Source: Candidatus Hydrogenedentota bacterium (lineage in GTDB: Bacteria > Hydrogenedentota > Hydrogenedentia > Hydrogenedentales > JAGMZX01). Taken from it: 47,977 nucleotides of DNA. A program made the position numbers and the translations under genes. Under the pieces are notes generated by a model. The model searched no databases. It had not been told where the DNA came from and saw nothing but the letters and a program-made list of their open reading frames with translations. The stretch spans positions 1 to 47,977 of the forward strand of contig JAGMZX010000002.1 of NCBI GenBank assembly GCA_018005585.1, given 5' to 3'. Below, piece after piece: positions 8,077 to 14,761 of this stretch; within the stretch, counting starts at the first letter, position 1, and every line of letters begins with the position of its first letter.

Positions 8077-9621
8077 GTGACGCTGAGAAACACCGGCCGC
8101 GGCGTTGCGTTTCGGTTGCTGTGGCGCGTGCTTTGCGTGCCGATCTTCGTCAAGATCATCGGCGTGGGGCTGGTCGTGACCGCGCTGTTCGGCAGTGTCG
8201 CCTTCTATGAAAGCCGCGCCGGCATCTACCGGACCCATTACCGCATCCACGGGCGCAAGGCGCTCTCGGTCGCCTCGGCTTTGTCGCGCAACATCGAAGC
8301 GCACATACGTTCGATGAACCTGCCCGCGGTGGATGCCGCCCTGGACCGTTCCATGTCGGTGGTCCCGGACGTGCGTTACGCAATCGTGCAGGACACCGGG
8401 GGCAACATCCTCTCCCATGGGTTCACGTTTCCCAGGGATGTCCCGCCGGACCTCGCCTCGCGCGGCGAAGAACTGTGTGCGTCGTGCCACCCCGCCACTG
8501 CGTCGACGGAGATTGCGTCCGAGCTGGTCGAGACGCCCTCAGACCTGGATTTTCCCGCGGGCGAGATGCGCGAATACCATAAGGCGGACCGCCTCATCGT
8601 CGAGGCGCGCGTGCCGATTGGGCCCGAACCGCTCGGCGTGGTGCGCCTCGGTGTCGGCGACACGCTCATCGCGGACGAGTTGACCGCCATCAGCCGGTCC
8701 ATGATCATGGCGCTCGCGACCTGCGCGGCCCTGGGCATTCTGCTTGCTCTCGGGCTTGCCTATCTGATCGTGCGCCCGATCCACAACCTTGTTGAGGCGA
8801 CAAACCAGATCCGCGAAGGCGATTTCAAGGCGCGCGCGCAGGTCTTTTCCGGTGACGAGATTGGGGAACTGAGCACGGCCTTGAATCAGATGGCGGAGGG
8901 CCTGGACAACTACAAGCAGGACGCCCTGGAGAAAGACAAGGCGCGCGTCTTGCTCATCGGCAAGATCGTGCAGGCGCAGGAGGAAGAGCGCAAGAATATT
9001 TCGCGCGAGTTGCACGACCATTTCGGGCAGAGCCTGTCGAACGTGCTGCTGAGCGTGGAGGCCCTGAGCAAAGACTCTCCGGACAGGCCGGACCGCCTGG
9101 CCGCGCTGCGCCGGTCCATTCGCGCGCTTATCGACGATGTGCGCCGCATGGCGTGGGACGCCCGCCCCTCCATCCTCGACGATTACGGCATCGACCACGC
9201 GCTGGCCCGCTACGTCGAGGAGATATCCAAGCGTGTGGCCTTCCCCATTGATTATCAGTGCGTGTTGCCGCCGGACGCCGAACGCTTGCCCTCGGAGATT
9301 GAAGTGACGCTGTATCGCATTGCGCAGGAGGCGGTCACGAACATTATCCGTCATGCGGGCGCGGGCCAGGCCAGTATCATTCTGCTGCGACATGACCACG
9401 AAGTGAGCCTGATTGTGGAGGATGACGGGCAGGGATTCGACCTGCACGCCGTGCAGCGGCCCGGCGATACCGCACTGGGGCTGATTGGCATGGAGGAACG
9501 CGCCGCGCTTGTCGGCGGCGATTTCGCGGTGGTGTCCCGGCCGGGCGCGGGCACAACGGTCCGGGTGCGGATACCCGTGCGTGAGGAAACTTATGCGGAT
9601 ACGGCTATTCATAGCGGATGA
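8077..9621 (+). CDS. NarX-like sensor histidine kinase with CXXCH heme motif
   Basis: This 514-residue membrane kinase has TM1 at about 22-45, a periplasmic sensor at 46-205, TM2 at about 207-232, then a HAMP linker beginning VRPIHNLVEATNQI. A HisKA_3 box follows with phospho-accepting His313 in SRELHDHFGQSL, then a HATPase domain with N-box VTNIIRHAG, G1 VEDDGQGFD and G2 LGLIGMEERAALVGG. The sensor contains CASCH (134-138), a single c-type heme attachment motif, so it probably binds one covalent heme and senses redox state, NO, CO or O2 (inference). Established parallel: periplasmic heme-c sensor domains are known in Geobacter signalling proteins. I start at GTG 8077 behind a GGAG-type site, giving a basic N-terminus. 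Its 3' end overlaps the response regulator by 29 bp. Confidence 0.9.
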   Translation: MTLRNTGRGVAFRLLWRVLCVPIFVKIIGVGLVVTALFGSVAFYESRAGIYRTHYRIHGRKALSVASALSRNIEAHIRSMNLPAVDAALDRSMSVVPDVRYAIVQDTGGNILSHGFTFPRDVPPDLASRGEELCASCHPATASTEIASELVETPSDLDFPAGEMREYHKADRLIVEARVPIGPEPLGVVRLGVGDTLIADELTAISRSMIMALATCAALGILLALGLAYLIVRPIHNLVEATNQIREGDFKARAQVFSGDEIGELSTALNQMAEGLDNYKQDALEKDKARVLLIGKIVQAQEEERKNISRELHDHFGQSLSNVLLSVEALSKDSPDRPDRLAALRRSIRALIDDVRRMAWDARPSILDDYGIDHALARYVEEISKRVAFPIDYQCVLPPDAERLPSEIEVTLYRIAQEAVTNIIRHAGAGQASIILLRHDHEVSLIVEDDGQGFDLHAVQRPGDTALGLIGMEERAALVGGDFAVVSRPGAGTTVRVRIPVREETYADTAIHSG

Positions 9622-10243
9622 CCACGCGGTTTTCCGCAGCGGCTTGCGCGCCTTGCTCGAACAGGAGGAGGAATTCCTTGTCGTAGGCGAAACGGGCTCG
9701 GGCGTGGATACGCTGAAGCTCCTCAACGAAAAAGACGTGGATGTCCTGCTCCTGGACATCAGCATGCCGGGTTTGCCGGGTCAGCGCGTCGCGCGCGAAG
9801 CCCTGCGAGCGCACCCCGGCCTGTCAATCGTGGTGCTCACGATGCATGAAGACGAATACTACCTCCAGGAGTTGCTGCGCGTCGGCGTCCGCGGTTACGT
9901 GCTGAAGAAATCGACCGGCTCGGAACTGGTCCAGGCGATCCGGGCGGTCCATCGCGGCAACGTCTATATCGACCCCACGCTCGCGGGCCTGGTGGTGTCT
10001 CCCTACGTGGGGCGGCCGGCGTCGCGCGCGCGCGACCCGGTCACGTTGCTCACGCCGCGCGAGAAGGAGGTGTGCACCCTGCTCGCATACGGCCACACCA
10101 ATGCGGAGGTCGCGGAAAAACTGCGCATTTCCGACCGCACCGTTGAAACCCACCGCACCAACATCATGGCCAAGCTGGAACTCAAGAGCCGCGCCGACCT
10201 CGTGCGCTATGCCATCGACAACGGTCTGCTCAAGTTCGACTGA
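9593..10243 (+). CDS. NarL/FixJ-family response regulator
   Basis: This 216-residue regulator has a receiver domain with acidic pocket D9/D10, phospho-acceptor Asp55 in LLLDISMPG and conserved Lys in GYVLKKSTG. A LuxR-type HTH follows with LTPREKEVCTLLA and the recognition segment SDRTVETHRTNIMAKL. It is the cognate partner of the heme-motif kinase: the ATG at 9593 lies inside the kinase gene (29-bp overlap), with GAGGAAA just upstream, so the two are translationally coupled. Given its neighbours it likely controls the multiheme cytochrome genes on either side (inference). Confidence 0.94.
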   Translation: MRIRLFIADDHAVFRSGLRALLEQEEEFLVVGETGSGVDTLKLLNEKDVDVLLLDISMPGLPGQRVAREALRAHPGLSIVVLTMHEDEYYLQELLRVGVRGYVLKKSTGSELVQAIRAVHRGNVYIDPTLAGLVVSPYVGRPASRARDPVTLLTPREKEVCTLLAYGHTNAEVAEKLRISDRTVETHRTNIMAKLELKSRADLVRYAIDNGLLKFD

Positions 10244-10449
10244 GCGCGGATTCGCCCGTTTTTCATGTGTTTCTTCGGGCATCCGCCGGGGCACAGCGTA
10301 TGGTGGATTTATACGGATGTGCGGCGCGGCGTTCGCAGGTATCATTTCCGCGTGTCTTGCGTGAATAATTCGCGCGCAGCCGCCGTCAGGCATAGGAAAC
10401 GCAAGGGCGGCGGATGCGCCCAGCAGAAGAAGAGGAGCACTGGACAACG

Positions 10450-11046
10450 ATGAAGATGACGGTCTTTCTGGGACTGGTAATGACGGTAGTGATCTTGCTG
10501 CCCCTGGTGGAACTGACCAGCGTTACGGCTGAGGGACAGGCGACTTACGTTTCGGCCAGCAAGTGCAAGATGTGCCACAACAGCAAGGCGGAAGGCGAAG
10601 TATGGAACGCGTGGAAGGCCACTGCGCACGCTCGCGCCCTTGAAACGCTATCGGGCGAACAGTCCTTGGCCCTGGCGAAGGAAAAGGGCCTGACCACGCC
10701 GCCATCCGAAGCCCCGGAATGCCTCCGCTGCCATGTGACCGCCTTCGACCCCGCCACCGGCAAGCCCGCGCCCGGACTGGATGTGAAAGACGGCGTCCAG
10801 TGCGAAGCGTGCCATGGCCCGGCTTCCCTGCACATTGAAGACGGCAAGCGCAAGAAAAAAGGCGAAGAGGTGGATATGTCGAAGAACCAGACACACCCCG
10901 AAGTCAGTGATTGCGTCGTTTGCCACAACGATCAGAGCCCGACGTGGAACCCTGAGCGTTACACGCTCAAGGACGGCACGAAGTCCGGTTTCGATTTCGA
11001 GCAGGCGTGGGAGAAGATCAAGCACGGCCCGCCCGCCGCGAGTTGA
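10450..11046 (+). CDS. Tetraheme cytochrome c554-type protein
   Basis: This 198-residue exported cytochrome has a signal or anchor helix (residues 3-22) and four CXXCH sites: CKMCH (39-43), CLRCH (91-95), CEACH (118-122) and CVVCH (155-159). Spacing and the motif GVQCEACHGPASLH match the cytochrome c554 family of periplasmic electron carriers. A Lys-rich loop (KRKKKGEE) follows heme 3. The ATG at 10450 directly precedes the hydrophobic segment; an ATG 36 bp upstream in frame is possible but adds an acidic leader. It lies 206 bp after the regulator and 340 bp before the decaheme gene. The likely role is a periplasmic shuttle between the inner-membrane cytochrome and the surface conduit (inference). 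Confidence 0.9.
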   Translation: MKMTVFLGLVMTVVILLPLVELTSVTAEGQATYVSASKCKMCHNSKAEGEVWNAWKATAHARALETLSGEQSLALAKEKGLTTPPSEAPECLRCHVTAFDPATGKPAPGLDVKDGVQCEACHGPASLHIEDGKRKKKGEEVDMSKNQTHPEVSDCVVCHNDQSPTWNPERYTLKDGTKSGFDFEQAWEKIKHGPPAAS

Positions 11047-11080
11047 CCATCCCGGTTTTATAGAAAAGTAATGTCTATCT

Positions 11081-11112
11081 GGAAGCGCCCGGCCCGGCCG
11101 CCGGGCGCTTCC
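11081..11112 (+). terminator. Strong hairpin after tetraheme cytochrome gene
   Basis: GGAAGCGCCCGGC (11081-11093) and GCCGGGCGCTTCC (11100-11112) form a perfect 13-bp stem with a 6-nt loop. TGCGTTATG follows instead of a U-tract; the same nine bases follow the hairpin after the decaheme gene. Confidence 0.55.
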
Positions 11113-11386
11113 TGCGTTATGCGCCTGAAAGAGACCGCGTAGTTTTCCCGTAGGCCGCGCCGCGAATATCCATGCTTTCCCGGATGATTCGATGGCCGTG
11201 ATGGCTTATGCTTAGCCACGTTCATGGTGGGTTTTCATAGATGGGTTCCGGCGTGTGGGAACAAGATCATCACGCGATTGCGCGATAGCCTGAATAGGGA
11301 CCGCGGGCGGGTGAGAAGCCCGCGGTCCACGGAATCAAAACGGCTTGCCCAGCGGAGGCTGGGGGCCACAAGGAAGGGTCAAGTTC
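11113..11386 (+). promoter_or_regulatory. Long structured leader of the decaheme gene
   Basis: About 270 non-coding bases separate the upstream hairpin from the decaheme ATG. They contain a perfect 11-bp stem, GGACCGCGGGC (11298-11308) and GCCCGCGGTCC (11318-11328) with loop GGGTGAGAA, and an IR-like GGTTCC...GGGAAC around 11244-11265. AAGGAAGGG just before the ATG is the ribosome-binding site. It could be a cis-regulatory RNA or a terminator/attenuator. I could not match it to a known riboswitch class. Confidence 0.4.
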
Positions 11387-13513
11387 ATGGGAAAGCGGTT
11401 TAGACAAAGCGTATGCGGCGGGATATCAGGAAACCTGCTTCTCGTCATGGTATGCGGCCTGAGCGTATGCCTGATGGCGGGCTGCCCCCTCTTGCAGGGC
11501 CCTGCAGGCCCGACCGGTCCTGAAGGCCCCGAAGGCCCCGAAGGCCCCGAAGGCCCCGAAGGCCCGACAGGCCCTCCAGGTCCGGGCTTTGCATGGGCGC
11601 CGGGGCTGAATATCACCATTCAGTCCGTGACGATTCCCGCCGACCTGCGGCCGGAAGTCCGGTTTACCGCCAAGGACAACAAGGGCAACAATGTCGTCAA
11701 GGCGGAATTCACGGATGTCCGGCTCATGCTGGACTACCTGGAAGGCAGCGGCGTTGACAAGAGCGCCGTCAGCGGGCGGTACGTAAGCTACACACTCGCC
11801 AGCAACGGTCAGGCGACCACCGACTCGGCTCGTCTCAACGGCGTGACGCAGAATACGGACGGTTCGTTCACGTACAAGTTCGCCGCGGCGATTCCGGCCG
11901 GATATGATCCCGCTGCGACGCACCAGGTAGGCGGCCAGATTGGCCGCATGTACGTTGTGAACGGGAAGACGTATTTCGCAAATCCTGTTTTCACGTTCCG
12001 GCCCGACGGCGCTGCCGTGACACAGACGCGCGAGATCGTGGACACGGAGACCTGTAACGCGTGCCACACCCGCCTCGCGTTCCACGGCGGTGGCCGCCGT
12101 GAAGTTCAGTACTGCATCCTCTGCCACAACGAACAGAGCATTGACCCCGAGACGGGAAACACCGTGGACATGCCGGTGCTTATCCACAAGATTCACCGCG
12201 GCGAAAGCCTGCCCAGCGTGGAAGAGGGCGTTCCCTATCAGATCATTGGCCACGGCGGCTCGGTGAATGATTACTCTACCGTCGTTTTCCCGCAGGACAT
12301 CCGGAAGTGCGAGGTGTGCCACCAGAGCGCGCCGCAGGCCGACGCCTGGAAGACGACGCCGTCGCGCGCGGGCTGCGGTTCCTGCCACGATCGCACCTGG
12401 TTCGGCGACCCGGACGAAACCCCGGAAGGTTTTGAAAATCACCCGCTCGATTTCGAACAGGCGGATGACAGCCAATGCAAGACTTGCCACACGCCGGATG
12501 CCCCGGGAATCTCCCCGATCAGCCTGGCGCACCGCCGGCCCGTCGAGCAAGAGGAAGCTCCCGGTCTCGCGTTGGATATCGTGGGCGTGAGCACCAACCC
12601 CGCCGACGGGACGCTGCAGATCACCTTCACGGCGGCGAACGGCGACGGCACGCCCGTTACGGCCCTTTCCAGCCTGAGCTCCGTTTCCACGCTCGTGGCC
12701 TATCCCGCCACGGACTACGAAACCTTCGTGCGTGAAGCCATTCAGGGCAGCGGCGGCCCCAACGGCACGTTGGACACGAACGCCAGCCCGACCGGCACGT
12801 ACGTGTACACGTATCGGGCCAAGCTGCCCGCCGGCACGGGCGCCACCTTCGCGGTCGCGATGGAAGGGCGGCGTACCTTCGAATCGGACGGCGCCAACGT
12901 CACGCAGGGCACTTCGTCCAATGGCCTCACGTACTTCACGTTGGATGGTGCCGAACCCGAGCCGCGCCGTGAAATTGTGGACCCGGAAAAGTGCAACGCC
13001 TGCCACGGCGAGATGCGCTTCCACGGTGAGCAGCGCTATGGCGTCGACCTTTGCGTCATGTGCCACAATCCGAACACGACCGATATCACGCGCCGGCCCG
13101 CCGAAGAGATTGCCGGCGCCACGACGATAAACTTCAAGGACATGATCCACGGCATCCACACGGGCGAGGAACTGGAAGGCCCGTTGACCATCTACGGATA
13201 TGGCAACGTGCCGCACGACTTCACGGAAGTGCGTTTCCCCGGCGACCGCCGCGACTGCGAGATGTGCCACCTGCCCGGTACCTATGAGCTGCCGGTCCCC
13301 GAAGGCGCCCTCTCCACCGTTGTCGACAACACGGTTGCGGTCACGGAAAAGCTGCCCGAACGCGCGGCGTGCACCTCCTGCCACGACGGCGTTCTGGCCA
13401 ACTTCCATGCCATGCTGAATACGGATGAAGGCGCTGGTGTCGAGACCTGCGCGGTCTGTCACGGCGCGGATGCGGACTTCGCCGTTGAATCCGTGCACGA
13501 AATCGAGCCTTGA
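11387..13513 (+). CDS. OmcA/MtrC-type decaheme outer-membrane lipoprotein
   Basis: This 708-residue lipoprotein has a signal peptide ending in lipobox LMAGC with Cys33, then ten Gly-Pro-X triplets (38-67), a beta-rich domain, five CXXCH (223, 243, 308, 330, 364), a second beta-rich domain and five more CXXCH (536, 556, 624, 662, 688). Two split beta-barrel/pentaheme halves are the layout of OmcA/MtrC-family surface cytochromes, which pass electrons to extracellular minerals or other acceptors. Duplicated HKIHRGE / HGIHTGEE segments show the internal repeat. The ATG at 11387 has AGGAAGGG about 7 bases upstream. No MtrB-like porin or MtrA is in the window, so the outer-membrane crossing partner must be elsewhere or different. 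Confidence 0.95.
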   Translation: MGKRFRQSVCGGISGNLLLVMVCGLSVCLMAGCPLLQGPAGPTGPEGPEGPEGPEGPEGPTGPPGPGFAWAPGLNITIQSVTIPADLRPEVRFTAKDNKGNNVVKAEFTDVRLMLDYLEGSGVDKSAVSGRYVSYTLASNGQATTDSARLNGVTQNTDGSFTYKFAAAIPAGYDPAATHQVGGQIGRMYVVNGKTYFANPVFTFRPDGAAVTQTREIVDTETCNACHTRLAFHGGGRREVQYCILCHNEQSIDPETGNTVDMPVLIHKIHRGESLPSVEEGVPYQIIGHGGSVNDYSTVVFPQDIRKCEVCHQSAPQADAWKTTPSRAGCGSCHDRTWFGDPDETPEGFENHPLDFEQADDSQCKTCHTPDAPGISPISLAHRRPVEQEEAPGLALDIVGVSTNPADGTLQITFTAANGDGTPVTALSSLSSVSTLVAYPATDYETFVREAIQGSGGPNGTLDTNASPTGTYVYTYRAKLPAGTGATFAVAMEGRRTFESDGANVTQGTSSNGLTYFTLDGAEPEPRREIVDPEKCNACHGEMRFHGEQRYGVDLCVMCHNPNTTDITRRPAEEIAGATTINFKDMIHGIHTGEELEGPLTIYGYGNVPHDFTEVRFPGDRRDCEMCHLPGTYELPVPEGALSTVVDNTVAVTEKLPERAACTSCHDGVLANFHAMLNTDEGAGVETCAVCHGADADFAVESVHEIEP
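11498..11587 (+). repeat. Collagen-like Gly-Pro-X coding repeat
   Basis: Ten Gly-X-Y triplets follow the lipid-anchored cysteine; at DNA level GAAGGCCCC is repeated four times (11522-11557) with a fifth copy ending in G (11558-11566). In-frame 9-bp units could vary in number by slippage. It probably forms a short rigid or trimerising stalk for the heme domains (inference). Confidence 0.85.
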
Positions 13514-13551
13514 TGCGTCGCGTCGAGGCATGAAGAGACTCTGAACGGTTG

Positions 13552-13588
13552 TGCGGACGTGGCGCCGGTTCCGGGCGTCACGTCCGCA
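13552..13588 (+). terminator. Hairpin after decaheme cytochrome gene
   Basis: TGCGGACGTG (13552-13561) and CACGTCCGCA (13579-13588) pair perfectly, and the stem extends inward by five more pairs including one G-U, with a 7-nt loop. It lies 38 bp past the stop. It is followed by TGCGTTATG (within 13589-13597), not by a U-tract. Confidence 0.5.
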
Positions 13589-13665
13589 TGCGTTATGTGG
13601 AACGCGGGTGACCACGTGGCGGGCGTGCATAACAGTGCGAAAGCCGCGTGGGACAAGGGACGCGC

Positions 13666-14214
13666 ATGCGAAATATCGAACTGAAAGCCCGGCTCGACGA
13701 TCCGAACGCCGCGGAACGTATCTGCCGGACCCTGGGCGCTACCCCGGAAGGAGTCGTAAAACAGCGCGATACGTATTTCAACGTTGCCCAAGGGCGTCTG
13801 AAGTTCCGGGAAACCAGCGCGGGCCGCACGGAACTTATCTTCTACCGCAGGCCCGATGAATCGGGCCCCAAGGCGTCGGATTACATCGTCGAGGCCGCGG
13901 AGCCCGCCATCAAACACGTGCTTGCCGAGGCCTTGGGCGTGAAAGCGGTGGTGGAAAAGGCTCGCACCTTGTACCTTTGGGAAAATGTCCGCATTCATCT
14001 GGACCACGTCAAGGGCCTGGGAGGCTTTATTGAGTTCGAAGCGGTGCTGACGCCGCCCTATGATGACGCCGACGGGCGCCGCAAGCTGGACCAGCTTATC
14101 GAGGCTTTTGGCCTGCGGCCGGGGCAGCAGCAGCGGCAGTCTTACCTGGAGCTTGTTCTCGCGCGCTCAGCGGGGGCGCCGACGGCCGGCGCGCGCGCAA
14201 ATCGCGTCGAATAG
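13666..14214 (+). CDS. CYTH-domain protein (class IV cyclase/triphosphatase-like)
   Basis: This 182-residue single-domain CYTH protein belongs to a triphosphate-tunnel fold that includes class IV adenylate cyclases, thiamine triphosphatases and inorganic tripolyphosphatases. Signature residues visible are the N-terminal NIELKARL (Glu5, Lys7), KQRDTYFN (33-39), GRLKFRE (43-49), ELIFYRRP (56-63) and the C-terminal FIEFEAVL. The ATG at 13666 makes the signature begin at residue 3; a GTG 18 bp upstream is possible. The 3' end overlaps the convergent HD-domain gene by 48 bp. Which triphosphate it acts on cannot be read from sequence. Confidence 0.88.
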   Translation: MRNIELKARLDDPNAAERICRTLGATPEGVVKQRDTYFNVAQGRLKFRETSAGRTELIFYRRPDESGPKASDYIVEAAEPAIKHVLAEALGVKAVVEKARTLYLWENVRIHLDHVKGLGGFIEFEAVLTPPYDDADGRRKLDQLIEAFGLRPGQQQRQSYLELVLARSAGAPTAGARANRVE

Positions 14215-14757
14215 CGCGCGGACGGGTTCAATCCCGTAGTCTTCGAAATTGCCCCGGGTTTCCCAGAATTCCTCCAGCCGGCCCCGTTGTTCCTGCTGGT
14301 AGCACCAGACCTTGAGCATCATTTGGGCCTTGTCCAGTGCGCGCACCAGCCGCGCCTCTTCCGTGCGCGCTTCGGCGAATTCCCGATGTGCCGCGGCCAG
14401 GCGTTCCGGGAAGCCGCGCAGCAAGTCGCTCACAATAGCCTGCTCCGCCGCGTCTTTTGCGGCCCGCAGGCCTTCTCCGGCCGCGGGCAGGGGAATATCC
14501 ATGAGCCGCGCTTCCGCGAGGTCATGCACGAGCGCCATAGCCAGCACCCGCTCGCGGTCCCAGCGGCCGGGGTACTGCTCAACGAACAGAAGAGCCATCA
14601 GGCTGACGAAATGGCTGTGCGCCGCGACGGACTCCGGTTCTGTTACGCCGCGCAGCACATACCCCGCGCGCGCCACGCGGTCGAGCGGATGCAAATGCTC
14701 GAGGAGTTCGACGACGCGACCCGCGAAGGCAGACGGCACGGCCGATTGCATATCCAT
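14167..14757 (-). CDS. HD-domain nucleotidase, YfbR-like
   Basis: This 196-residue HD-superfamily phosphohydrolase resembles YfbR-type 5'-deoxynucleotidases, metal-dependent enzymes that dephosphorylate dNMPs. Metal ligands are visible as His47 in VAAHSHFVS, His78-Asp79 in LVHDLAEA and Asp142 in RALDKAQMMLK, in the order expected for an HD fold. The C-terminus is helical and basic (AGRRRPR). Its ATG at 14757 is 4 bp beyond the stop of the DnaA-like ATPase gene on the same strand, so the two are almost certainly co-transcribed. It overlaps the convergent CYTH gene by 48 bp. Confidence 0.88.
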   Translation of the reverse strand: MDMQSAVPSAFAGRVVELLEHLHPLDRVARAGYVLRGVTEPESVAAHSHFVSLMALLFVEQYPGRWDRERVLAMALVHDLAEARLMDIPLPAAGEGLRAAKDAAEQAIVSDLLRGFPERLAAAHREFAEARTEEARLVRALDKAQMMLKVWCYQQEQRGRLEEFWETRGNFEDYGIEPVRALFDAICARAGRRRPR

Positions 14758-14761
14758 GATG

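Noticed and set aside
11240-11386. Cobalamin or c-di-GMP (GEMM) riboswitch before the decaheme gene
   Set aside because: Some AGGGA/GGTG-like bases are present, but the conserved core elements of either class are missing.
11498-11587. Phase-variable microsatellite outside a gene
   Set aside because: The 9-bp units keep the reading frame and code Gly-Pro-Glu triplets, so loss or gain changes length, not expression.
11426-13630. 734-residue minus-strand open frame over the decaheme gene
   Set aside because: Antisense shadow; the plus frame has lipobox and ten CXXCH.
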